Of a stretch of 64,000 nt of DNA, positions 16,072-25,100 are shown piece after piece. A program made the translations under genes and the position numbers. Position 1 is the first letter of the stretch. Each line of letters starts with the position of its first letter. The stretch comes from Taishania sp037189645 (GTDB lineage: Bacteria; Bacteroidota; Bacteroidia; Flavobacteriales_D; Crocinitomicaceae), in assembly GCA_037189645.1 (NCBI GenBank), contig JBBCIY010000002.1, forward strand, positions 124,001 through 188,000, in the 5' to 3' direction. The notes under the pieces are model-generated. The model was not told the DNA's origin. It ran no database searches and saw only the letters and a list, made by a program, of their open reading frames with translations.

Positions 16072-17292
16072 ATGCATTACTATCAGTTACACCAATTATT
16101 AAAGGAGTTTTTTGAAAAACCGGGGAGCAGTAAAATCATACCGGGATTGGGGATTTCAATTTCCCATTTTGATTTTATCTCGGAAGATGCGGAGTATTTT
16201 CTCCCGGGAAGCCCGTCATTGTATTGCAAAGAGCATCAGCTTGGTTTTGAGGAAGGAGTGATGCGGTCCGGTTCCGTGCTGGAAGCATCGGACTTTCATA
16301 TTGAATGCAACAAACGCTTCCGGTTCCATATCGTTCAGGACAGTTCCGTGAATTCCGCTGAAGGAGTGATCATCATGTTTCATGGCTTAAACGAAAAGAA
16401 ATGGGATAAATACCTTCCCTGGGCCTGTGAAATAGCGAAACAGACAAAAAAAGCGATCCTCCTGTTCCCGATAGGGTTTCACATGGACAGAGCCCCGGAA
16501 GCCTGGAGCTTCAGGAAAGAAATGTATGACGTTGCACAAAAACGAAAGGACGATTATACTGATAATTCCGAATGTTCTTATGTGAACGCTGCCATCAGCT
16601 CCCGGCTGGAAGCCAACCCGCAGCGCATATTCTGGTCGGGCTTACAGACGTATTACGACATCATCCGCCTGGTGTATGCCATCCGGAAAGGAAAGATCAG
16701 CACGGTATCTGCCCATGCTTCGTTCGACCTGTTCGGGTATTCCATCGGCTCTTTCCTGTCCATGATCCTGCTGATGGCGAACCCGAAGGGAATTTTCACC
16801 CGTTCGAAACTGTTTTGCTTTTGTGGTGGCATGACCATCGACCGAATGTACCCGATCTCTAAATACATTATGGATTCCCGGGCGGCGATTGCCATGCAGA
16901 AATCCTTTACAGAACTGCTGAATACGAATTTTTCCGGTGATGCACGGCTGGCACATTACCAGGATAGCATCGGCCATAAGAACGAAAGCTGGTTCAAAAC
17001 TATGCTTCGTTACAACTTTTACCAGGAAGAACGTGAGAACAGGATCAGGGAGCTGCACCGCCAGATAAAATCCCTGGTGTTGAAACACGATCGGGTGACA
17101 CCACCGATTGAAGCATTGAATACACTGAAAGGCGGATACAGAGATATCGGTGTAGATGTTCAGATCGAGGACTTTTCACACCCGTATTCCCACATGGTTC
17201 CTTTTCCCCTCACATCAAAAAATGCGTCTGAAGTAGACCGTTCATTCGGGATTGTTACCCGCTCAGCATCGGAATTTTTTGTAAAAGAATAG
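16072..17292 (+). CDS. alpha/beta-hydrolase-like protein, DUF6051-type
   Basis: The 406-residue protein has an alpha/beta hydrolase core. FHGLNEKKWDKYLPWA near residue 103 looks like the oxyanion loop, and LFGYSIGSFLSMILLM near residue 224 is a GxSxG nucleophile elbow with serine. LKHDRVTPP and SHPYSHMVPF are placed as acid and base. The pattern fits what I recall as DUF6051 of Bacteroidota; that name is from memory and less sure than the fold. There is no signal peptide. The gene is monocistronic, with 187 bp of featureless spacer before it. Confidence 0.65.
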   Translation: MHYYQLHQLLKEFFEKPGSSKIIPGLGISISHFDFISEDAEYFLPGSPSLYCKEHQLGFEEGVMRSGSVLEASDFHIECNKRFRFHIVQDSSVNSAEGVIIMFHGLNEKKWDKYLPWACEIAKQTKKAILLFPIGFHMDRAPEAWSFRKEMYDVAQKRKDDYTDNSECSYVNAAISSRLEANPQRIFWSGLQTYYDIIRLVYAIRKGKISTVSAHASFDLFGYSIGSFLSMILLMANPKGIFTRSKLFCFCGGMTIDRMYPISKYIMDSRAAIAMQKSFTELLNTNFSGDARLAHYQDSIGHKNESWFKTMLRYNFYQEERENRIRELHRQIKSLVLKHDRVTPPIEALNTLKGGYRDIGVDVQIEDFSHPYSHMVPFPLTSKNASEVDRSFGIVTRSASEFFVKE

Positions 17293-17364
17293 CAGAATCC
17301 ACCTATCAACAATCCTTAGAGGATAACATTGTCTTGCTCCGCGAAGAGAACGTGTATTTCATTG

Positions 17365-17372
17365 TATTTTTG
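17365..17372 (+). promoter_or_regulatory. -7 promoter box (TATTTTTG) for the lpxD-phosphatase pair
   Basis: A full TAnnTTTG match 21 bp before the ATG at 17393. The upstream -33 TTG is not well placed. Confidence 0.5.
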
Positions 17373-17392
17373 TATATATAAAGCATTGTTGT

Positions 17393-18319
17393 ATGAAATT
17401 GGAGAGAACATATACCGTAAAAGAGATTGCGGCATTGATTGATTGTTCATTCGTAGGGGATGAGCAGCACCAGGTAACGGGAATCAACGAAATTCACAAG
17501 GTGGAGCACGGAGACCTGGTATTTGTCGATCATCCCAAGTATTACGACAAGGCCCTGAAAAGCGCAGCGACAACGATCCTTATTGATAAGGAAGTCGAAT
17601 GCCCGGAAGGGAAAGCGTTGATCGTCTCTTCCAGACCTTTTGATGATTACAACAAGCTGGCAAAGCATTTCTGCCCGGTTATCGGGCAACAGGAGATGAC
17701 CGGACGCAATACCGTGATAGATCCTTCCGCGGTGATCTATCCGAACGTATTTATCGGCAACAATGTAAGGATCGGGAAAAACACACGCATTCTTCCCGGA
17801 GCGGTCATTATGGACAGGACAATCATTGGCGATCGTGTCATTATCGGTCCGAATACAACGATCGGGCATAACGCATTCTATTATAAAAGGAAGCCGGAGG
17901 GGTATGAGCGGATGCACACGTGCGGATGGGTGCACATTCATTCTGATGTGGAAATCGGAGCGAATTGTACGGTTGATGCAGGAGTATCGGCAAATACGGA
18001 AATCGGAGCGGGAACGAAGATCGATAATACGGTCCACATAGGACACGATACGGTGATCGGGAAACATTGTCTCCTTGCCGCAAATGTCGGGCTGGCAGGA
18101 TGCGTCACGATCGAAGACCGCGTTATTTTATGGGGGCAGGTCGGTTGTGCTTCGGATATTGTGATCGGTGAAGGAGCGATTGTGCTGGCACAGTCCGGGA
18201 TTGCAAAAAGCCTGGAAGGAGGAAAGACCTATTTCGGCAGCCCGTGCGGTGAAGTAAAATCCAAATTCCGTGAATTGGCAGCATTGAGACGTCTGCCCGA
18301 ATTATTGGAGCGCATGTAA
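17393..18319 (+). CDS. lpxD: LpxD-like UDP-3-O-acylglucosamine N-acyltransferase
   Basis: A 308-residue left-handed beta-helix protein. The N-terminal domain (YTVKEIAALIDC, VTGINEIHKVEHGDLVFVDH) is the LpxD uridine-binding part. It is followed by hexapeptide repeats (IYPNVFIGNNVRIGKNTRIL..., IDNTVHIGHDTVIGKH). The histidine in HIGHD aligns with the catalytic base. LpxD adds a 3-hydroxyacyl chain in lipid A synthesis. It is shorter than the usual 340-residue enzyme; many Bacteroidota carry such a second shorter copy, so this may be that paralogue. The stop codon overlaps the next start (TAATG). Confidence 0.85.
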   Translation: MKLERTYTVKEIAALIDCSFVGDEQHQVTGINEIHKVEHGDLVFVDHPKYYDKALKSAATTILIDKEVECPEGKALIVSSRPFDDYNKLAKHFCPVIGQQEMTGRNTVIDPSAVIYPNVFIGNNVRIGKNTRILPGAVIMDRTIIGDRVIIGPNTTIGHNAFYYKRKPEGYERMHTCGWVHIHSDVEIGANCTVDAGVSANTEIGAGTKIDNTVHIGHDTVIGKHCLLAANVGLAGCVTIEDRVILWGQVGCASDIVIGEGAIVLAQSGIAKSLEGGKTYFGSPCGEVKSKFRELAALRRLPELLERM

Positions 18320-19557
18320 TGTATGACAAACGTATAAATGACCTGGAAATACAGCTCTATCAGAAAGAATTTAAGTTAAATTCTCTTCTGGAGATCACCA
18401 CTGCCATTAATGCAAACCTGGGAGTGGACAGGCTGACAGAGATTTATTCGTTTATCCTGAAAGAACAGCTGGGATTTTCCAGATTTATATTATTTACCCG
18501 GCAGGATGAAAAGAAATGGGACCTGCTCATCAGAAAGGGAGTCAGGGGTAAATGGGTGGATATTGATGTTCAGAAAGAGCTTGCGAGGTTCCGCGAAATC
18601 ACGTTCATCGCATCTTCCGCGTCCGAAGTGCTGAGAGAATTTGATATTGTGATCCCGGTTTTTCACAAAGAGCTGCCGCTGGCTTATCTGTTGCTCAAAG
18701 TCAATGTCCCGGTTGATTTTTACCAGGAGGATAAGCACAACAATTTAGGATTCATTCAGACACTGACCAATATCATTGTGGTTGCCATTGAAAACAAGAT
18801 CATGGCAAAACAGCGGGTCATCCAGGAACGGATCAAAAAAGAGCTGGAAGTTGCTAGTGAGATGCAGAAGCTGCTGTTCCCGGCAGACCTTCCGTCAAAC
18901 AAACAGATGGACATTTCCGCCAAGTACATTCCCAGGCACGAAGTGGGAGGAGATTACTACGATTTTATCCCGCTTGGAAACAACGAGTTCATCATGTGCA
19001 TCGGTGATGTTTCCGGGAAAGGGATCGGCGCGGCGATGCTGATGGCCAATTTTCAGGCAACGTTGCGTACACTGTTCATCTACCAGAAATATGACCTGGA
19101 ATTTTTAGTGACGGAATTGAATGAAAAAGTGATGAAAAGTGCCAAAGGGGAGAAGTTCATTACCTTCTTCATTGCCCATTTCAATGCAGAAACACGTGTG
19201 CTGAAATATGTAAACGCCGGACATAACCATCCCATTCTGACAAACGGGAAAGAAGTCATCATGCTGAAAGAAGGTTCCATCGGACTGGGCATGTTAGATG
19301 AGCTGCCCTTTATAAATGTCGGTGAGGTTACTTTGAAATCCAACACGACATTGGTCTCCTATACGGATGGTGTGGTCGAGCTGGAAAACAGGGAAGGCAT
19401 GCAGTTCGGGCTCGACCGGCTGATAAAGACCGTACATGCTTTCTACCCGTTGAGCATGGAGGACATGAATAACCTTATTTTCTCAAAATTGGATGAATGG
19501 AGAGGGGAATTGCCGTTGGTGGACGATACTGCGTTGTTTGCCTGCAGGATCTTTTAG
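18319..19557 (+). CDS. SpoIIE-type PP2C serine/threonine phosphatase with GAF-like domain
   Basis: The N-terminal region (about 20-165) is GAF-like. A helical linker follows (RVIQERIKKELEVASEMQKLLFP), then a SpoIIE/PP2C catalytic domain with EVGGDYYDFIPLG, IGDVSGKGIGAAMLMA and SYTDGVVE, whose aspartates bind two metal ions. Such RsbU-like phosphatases commonly control an anti-anti-sigma factor; no such partner lies in the window. The start overlaps the lpxD stop by one base, indicating translational coupling. The protein has 412 residues and is soluble. Confidence 0.9.
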   Translation: MYDKRINDLEIQLYQKEFKLNSLLEITTAINANLGVDRLTEIYSFILKEQLGFSRFILFTRQDEKKWDLLIRKGVRGKWVDIDVQKELARFREITFIASSASEVLREFDIVIPVFHKELPLAYLLLKVNVPVDFYQEDKHNNLGFIQTLTNIIVVAIENKIMAKQRVIQERIKKELEVASEMQKLLFPADLPSNKQMDISAKYIPRHEVGGDYYDFIPLGNNEFIMCIGDVSGKGIGAAMLMANFQATLRTLFIYQKYDLEFLVTELNEKVMKSAKGEKFITFFIAHFNAETRVLKYVNAGHNHPILTNGKEVIMLKEGSIGLGMLDELPFINVGEVTLKSNTTLVSYTDGVVELENREGMQFGLDRLIKTVHAFYPLSMEDMNNLIFSKLDEWRGELPLVDDTALFACRIF

Positions 19558-19586
19558 CCTGATTTTTAATGTTCAGCAGAATGGTT

Positions 19587-19594
19587 TATATTTG
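19587..19594 (+). promoter_or_regulatory. -7 promoter box (TATATTTG) for the plug-domain gene
   Basis: A full TAnnTTTG match about 55 bp before the ATG at 19650. It lies downstream of an alternative ATG at 19569, which is therefore an unlikely start. Confidence 0.5.
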
Positions 19595-19649
19595 TTTTAT
19601 GGAATATAGAGTGGATGGACATCTCAATAGAAACGTAAAACATATAGGT

Positions 19650-20354
19650 ATGAAAAAAATGATCTTTGCGGCTTTAATGATGATGGGATTTTCATCTAAC
19701 GCACAACAGGCTTTCGGGGAAGTACATGGTTATTTGTTCGATAAATCAAATAACGAGGCGGTCATGGACGCGCACATCTTTATCAGGGACCTGGATAAAG
19801 TTTACCAGGTAATGACCGATGAAGACGGTATGTTCAGGATCAGTGCCATTCCTGCCGGGGTTTACACACTGAATGTCCGGTACATGGGAGACACCATGAA
19901 AATTCACCCGGTTGAGGTAACAATGAACACCATTACCCGTTTGGGGAAGCTGGACCTGGATTTTTCAGTAACTGAACTGAAGGGATTTGTTCTTACTCCG
20001 GGATTGCGGCTGATAGGAGGCGATTTACCGATTCCGTCACTTACGGCAGAAGAAATTGCACGTTCACCGGCAAAATTCGATCCGAAAGGACTGATCATAT
20101 CCATGTCTTCGGAAGTAAGGCAGACAGAAGACGGGGAACTGGTATTCCGGGGAGCAAGGAAAGGAGACATGCTCTACATGGTCGATGGTGTGAAAGCCAA
20201 TGATGTTGTAAAAGTGCCAAGCGCTGCGATCGGGAACATGATGGTATACACAGGAGCTCTTCCTGCAAAATACGGAGATACACTCGGAGGAGTGGTCGTT
20301 GTAGAGACAAAAAGCTACTTTGATCTGTACCGTGCATGGATGGCAGGCCGGTAG
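19650..20354 (+). CDS. barrel-less TonB-receptor-like protein: CarboxypepD_reg plus plug domain
   Basis: Start at 19650 gives a signal peptide (MKKMIFAALMMMGFSSNAQQ). Residues about 22-105 are a CarboxypepD_reg-like beta domain (GEVHGYLFDKSNNEAVMDAH, GMFRISAIPAGVYTLNVRY). The rest is a TonB-receptor plug, with LVFRGARKGDMLYMVDGVK and YTGALPAKYGDTLGGVVVVE, which ends 14 residues later. The beta-barrel, normally 500 residues or more, is missing. The stop is followed within 35 bp by a terminator, so the protein seems complete rather than broken. It resembles the N-terminal 230 residues of the large receptor at 22141. Function unknown. Confidence 0.8.
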   Translation: MKKMIFAALMMMGFSSNAQQAFGEVHGYLFDKSNNEAVMDAHIFIRDLDKVYQVMTDEDGMFRISAIPAGVYTLNVRYMGDTMKIHPVEVTMNTITRLGKLDLDFSVTELKGFVLTPGLRLIGGDLPIPSLTAEEIARSPAKFDPKGLIISMSSEVRQTEDGELVFRGARKGDMLYMVDGVKANDVVKVPSAAIGNMMVYTGALPAKYGDTLGGVVVVETKSYFDLYRAWMAGR

Positions 20355-20386
20355 GTAGTCTGTAAATTTTAACAGGTTAATTTCAG

Positions 20387-20408
20387 AGCGGGCTGTGCCC
20401 GCTTTTTT
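20387..20408 (+). terminator. rho-independent terminator after the plug-domain gene
   Basis: A seven-base stem AGCGGGC/GCCCGCT with a TGT loop is followed by T6. It lies 32 bp after the stop. Confidence 0.85.
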
Positions 20409-20457
20409 ATTTTCCGGCAGAAATATATCCTGCTATCTGGTAAATACGCTGACGGGA

Positions 20458-21189
20458 TCAATCTTCCGTTTCCCTTTTCAGATACAGCTGGATGTCCAGT
20501 AGAAAATCAATGTCCTCTTCGATCTTATTGCCGATCACCACAACATTTGCTCCTGCCTGGTGCAATTCGCTGATCTGCCTGGAAGTCCGGACGCCACCTC
20601 CTGCAATTACTGGCTGCCCCAGTTCCTTTATGGATCGTATCATTTCTGAGGGGACAGGATGTTTCGCACCACTTCCGGCATCCATAAAAATTACCCGGTG
20701 CCCGATCAGCTTCCCTGCCAGTGCGGTCTTGTAAGCGATCGATGTCTGGTGCTGAGGGATAGGAGTGGTCTGGCTAACATACGCAACGGAGGATTGATTT
20801 CCTCCCTCAATTAATAAATAGGAAGTGGAGATGACTTCAATTCCGCTTTCAGCGATTGCCTGGGCAGCCTGGATGTGATGGCCGATCAGGAAATCAGGAT
20901 TCCTGCCCGAAATGAGGTTGAGCAACAGGATTCCGTCGGCTTTATCAGAAACCTGGCTGGATGAACCTGGAAAAATGATCAGCGGAATGTGTAGCGATTT
21001 GCTTAAATATGAAATGGTTTTTTCAAATTCTTTCTCGTTGACAGTGCTTCCCCCGATAAAGACAAAATCAACCCCTGAAAAATGGATTTTTTTAACCAGC
21101 TCCTCCATCTGCGATTCAGACTGGCACTTTTCCGGGTCGATCAATACTGCAATCTGGTTGGGTTTTGACAGTTGGTCAATCAGGCTCAT
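20458..21189 (-). CDS. geranylgeranylglyceryl/heptaprenylglyceryl phosphate synthase family protein
   Basis: A 243-residue TIM-barrel prenyl transferase of the GGGPS/PcrB family. Seen in order: IAVLIDPEK at the start, FVFIGGSTVNEKEFE, IIFPGSSSQVSDKADGILLL, ISTSYLLIEGG, FMDAGSGAKHPVP and VIAGGGVRTSRQI, the phosphate-binding loops. The enzyme links sn-glycerol-1-phosphate to a polyprenyl diphosphate. Bacteroidota carry a version related to archaeal GGGPS; the product and role there are unsettled. It overlaps the PPTase gene by one base (TGATG) as the second gene of a pair. Confidence 0.9.
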   Translation of the reverse strand: MSLIDQLSKPNQIAVLIDPEKCQSESQMEELVKKIHFSGVDFVFIGGSTVNEKEFEKTISYLSKSLHIPLIIFPGSSSQVSDKADGILLLNLISGRNPDFLIGHHIQAAQAIAESGIEVISTSYLLIEGGNQSSVAYVSQTTPIPQHQTSIAYKTALAGKLIGHRVIFMDAGSGAKHPVPSEMIRSIKELGQPVIAGGGVRTSRQISELHQAGANVVVIGNKIEEDIDFLLDIQLYLKRETED

Positions 21190-21824
21190 CAGCTTTCATG
21201 TTTTAGGATCAGATCAGAGTGATTAATGGTCAGAATCATCTGGTCGATTAATTTAGAAGTCAAATGTACGGAAAATAATTGCTCGTCTTTCAGGATTGAG
21301 CAGGTGAAAATTTCATGATCATCGTATGAATGGATGATTAAGTCCCGTTTGAAAATCAATCCTTTTCTCCGGCAGAGTTTCAGCAATGCCTCTTTGCAGG
21401 ACCACGCACGGGTCATCAGCAGCTCATTCTTCGTATCAAGAAAACGGCATTCGTCCCCGTTCAGGAACTTTGAATAAAGCCGTTTGGCCTTTTCTCCCGG
21501 AGGTTCTACGTCCAGCCCCAGGATATGTTCTTCTGACACGGCAATCGCGGAGCAGCCGGATGAGTGACTGATCGAAATATGGGGTTTTCCTGCTATGAAC
21601 GGAGCTCCCTGGCAGTCATACTCAATGGTTGTTCCCGGAAACAGCTGTTCTTTCAGGATGCGCGTCGACAGGTATTCGTACTTTCGCTTGATACTTGAAA
21701 ATTCATGGAATCGCTTCGCTTCCGAATCATTGAGAAGGTATAAAAAGTCCTCCATGGGGTAAGGCGCATACCTTATTATATAAATGGTAGTGTTCTTTAT
21801 TTCAACCTTTTTATACTCAAACAT
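21189..21824 (-). CDS. 4'-phosphopantetheinyl transferase superfamily protein
   Basis: A 211-residue Sfp/HetI-like enzyme. The magnesium and CoA-binding residues are present: D105 and E107 in LGLDVEPPG, and E145/K149 in WSCKEALLK, after a HISISHSSGC segment. PPTases convert apo-carrier proteins to holo form by transferring phosphopantetheine from CoA. No carrier or synthase genes are nearby, so it may serve fatty-acid ACP or a distant pathway. The GGGPS-type gene begins within its stop codon. Confidence 0.9.
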   Translation of the reverse strand: MFEYKKVEIKNTTIYIIRYAPYPMEDFLYLLNDSEAKRFHEFSSIKRKYEYLSTRILKEQLFPGTTIEYDCQGAPFIAGKPHISISHSSGCSAIAVSEEHILGLDVEPPGEKAKRLYSKFLNGDECRFLDTKNELLMTRAWSCKEALLKLCRRKGLIFKRDLIIHSYDDHEIFTCSILKDEQLFSVHLTSKLIDQMILTINHSDLILKHES

Positions 21825-22140
21825 ATCCGTAAAGCTAATTATTTTTTCAGATTTTAAACGTTTGCTGTTTTAGGGTGAAATGTATGATTTTTTGATTTTT
21901 CTGTGAGAAATTGTTTTTTAAGTGTCCGAAATGCGGATTTAAGTGAGTTAGATTTGTATAAAAACGCAAAAAAATGGATTTTCAAATTGCAAGATATTTA
22001 TTCTTTTCTCATACATTTGTTAACGAAAGTTAAGTAAATGGAATTTTATTTTTTTTTAACAAAACGTTAATTGCGATATAAAATTTCTATATTTACCGCT
22101 TCATTGGCAATTAAAATAAGTTATTAAATAGACTGTACTT
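21825..22140. other. AT-rich divergent intergenic region of the outer-membrane operon
   Basis: The 316-bp spacer separates the PPTase gene and the large TonB-receptor gene. It is visibly AT-rich, with a T-run at 22047-22058. A -7-like TATATTTA box lies at 22088-22095. No small ORF, tRNA or hairpin terminator is seen. Confidence 0.6.
22088..22095 (+). promoter_or_regulatory. possible -7 box (TATATTTA) of the receptor-secreted protein-PorV operon
   Basis: One mismatch to TAnnTTTG. A TTG at 22071-22073 is closer than the usual 17-23 bp. A leader of about 40 nt would follow. Confidence 0.35.
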
Positions 22141-25100
22141 ATGTTAAGAAATCTACATTTGTTATTTGTAAGTATCTTGTTTACAGCAGCCTATTCGTTT
22201 TCCCAATCTGGTTTGGGAACGATCAGAGGTTCGGTTGTAGATGGTGATACAGGTGAGCCGGTACCGTATGCGAAGGTATTGCTTAAACAAAATGGAACGA
22301 TTAAAGGTGGAGCAAACACCGATGATGATGGTAAGTTCCAGATTAATTCAATTGCTCCGGGATCCTACGATGTCGAGTTCACCAACCCGGGAGAAGGGTA
22401 CCAGGCGACTGCGCTGACGGGAGTGATTGTAAACGCAGAAAGAATTACCTTCCTCGATAACACAGAAATTTCCAAACCGAAAGACGTCAAGCAGATTGAT
22501 GAAATGGTCGTTGTTGCTTATCGTGTTCCGCTGATTGATAAAGACGGTGGAGCCTCAGGGGCAACAGTAACACGTGAAGACATTTCCCGATTACCTGTTC
22601 GTTCTGCTGCCGGTGTTGCCCAGACAGTAGGAGGGGTGAATACAGATGAAGGATCGGGGGAAATCAGCGTACGTGGTTCCCGTTCGGATGCTACTTATTA
22701 TTATATAGACGGTATCAAGGTTCGTGGGTCTTCCAACCTGCCTAAATCGGCAATTGAAGAGGTATCGGTTATTACCGGAGGTTTGCCTGCAAACTATGGT
22801 GACGTAACAGGGGGTGTTATTTCCGTAACCACACGGGGACCTTCCGCAACCTACTTCGGAAGTATTGAAGGGGTAACTTCAGGATTCTACTTTAAAGGTA
22901 AAGATCCGGATGGGTACGATGGAAGAGTATTCGGTTTGGATAAATACGCATACAACCTGGTAGAGGGAATGTTCTCCGGGCCTTTGTTCATGAAAAAAGA
23001 TTCAACCGGAGCAAAAGTGAAGCCTATCTTAGGATTTCTGGTTTCTGCCAGCTACCTGAATGAAGTGGATAACCGTCCGCTGAACGGAGGAAGCTACCGT
23101 GTGAAAAAAGATGTAAGGGATTCATTGCTTGATAAGCCATTGCTGATGAACCCTTCCGGAGACGGGACATTCTATGCGGCTACTTTGTTGAGAAAAGATG
23201 ATTTTGAAAACACAAAGTGGAGAATGAACGCGAGAAGCCAGACATTATCCGCTCAGGCAAAAATCGATGTGAATACAGGACCTTCTGTTAACTTGTCTTT
23301 TGGTGGTTCAATGAACTACTTCGACCGAAGCCTTTACAGCAGAAGCAACTCATTGCTGAACTTCCAGAACTTCGGAACAGCGAAAAACCTTGACTGGAGG
23401 GTGTTTGGTCGTTTGACTCAACGTTTCTCAAATGACAGAGAAGGATCTTCGTCAAAAGTGAAGTCTGCAAACTACTCATTGATGGTTGACTATTCACAGT
23501 CACGCCAGAGATCGTATGACCCGAAGCACGGATTTGACATCTTTAATTACGGGCATGTGGGTACATTCCGTTCGAATTATGATACGAGCCTGGTTTACAT
23601 TGATACATTAAATGCTTATGTTCAGCAGGCTGTCCCTTTTCAGAACGGATTGTCATTTGAAGCGTCTGAAACAAACCCGGGGCTGGCATCTGTAACAAGA
23701 CAGTACTATAATTTATTCGGTACGGCATCAAATAATGACGTATTGAGAGGAGCAAACGGATTGCTGAATGGAGACGTTCCGATTTCTGTTTACCAGATCT
23801 GGGACAACCTTGGAACTCCATACAATGGTTTCGGAATCTTTGAAAACAACCAGTTCCGTGTAACAGGATCCGGATCGATTAACATTGGTGACCACTCGAT
23901 CTCATTAGGATTTGAGTACGAACAACGTACCGACCGTGGATGGGGATCTGGAGACCAGGGACCGATTGGGATCTGGAACCATGCACGCCTTTTGGCTAAC
24001 AGCCACATTTCGGAGATTGATGTTACCAGACCTACAATCGTTCAGGAAGGTGCCTACAGAAAAATCTATTTTGACCGTTTGAATACAGGTTATGCCTATA
24101 ATAACGGAGGTGTTTACGGAGGAGCACAAAGCGGTGCTACCGGCGGTCAGGTTGATTACCAGTCATTCTTCGACTACAATGTACGTAAAGAATTAGGATT
24201 GGATCCGGGAGGAAGTGATATCCTGGATATCGACTCCTACGATCCGAGCATGTTCAACTTTTCAATGTTCTCCCCGGATGAATTATTGAATAATGGTCGT
24301 TCTTATGTGACTTATTATGGATATGACCATACAGGTAAGAAAGTAAAAGGACGTACCGATATTGATAAATATTTCAATGAATTTGATGAGAATGGAAACT
24401 ACAAGCGTTTTGTAGGAGCATTCCAGCCGACTTATATCTCCGGGTACATCATGGATAAGTTTGCATTCCGTGACCTGGTATTCAACGTAGGGGTTCGTGT
24501 GGACGTGTTCGACGCAAACCAGCCGGTCCTGAAGGATAAATACCTGTTCCATACTGCATTGACTGCAGGTGAAGCAAGAGCATTGGCAGGAACAACAGGT
24601 TATGAATGGGTAGACATTCCTACTTCCATGGGAGATGATTACACCGTTTATGTGGACGATGTTAACGCTCCGGGGCAAATCAACGGATTCAGAAGTGAAG
24701 ACACTTGGTTCAATGCCAATGGTGACGCTGTAGAGGATCCGAAAGTGCTGAGAGGTGCGGGAGGTATCGCTCCTTGGTTGCGTAATCCAGGGCAGACGAA
24801 CGTAAGCAGCGAAGCTTTTGAAGATTACAAAGCCCAGGTTAGCGTGATGCCGCGTATCGCTTTCTCTTTCCCGGTATCGGAAGAGTCTTCTTTCTTCGCA
24901 CACTATGATATCTTGACAAAACGTCCTACTACAGGTGTGCGTTTTGATCCTTACGAGTACCAGTTCATCCAGACAAGAGGTGCTGTGATCAATAACTCCA
25001 ACCTGAAGCCTGAAAAGACAATTGACTATGAATTAGGTTTCCAGCAGGTATTGACACGTTCTTCTTCATTGAAAATTTCAGCGTTCTACCGTGAGCAGAG

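Noticed and set aside
17447..18067. 206-codon minus-strand frame inside lpxD
   Set aside because: Antisense of a hexapeptide-repeat gene; the regular repeats produce long antisense frames.
24283..24903. 206-codon minus-strand frame inside the large TonB receptor
   Set aside because: Antisense shadow; no promoter, signal or known motif.
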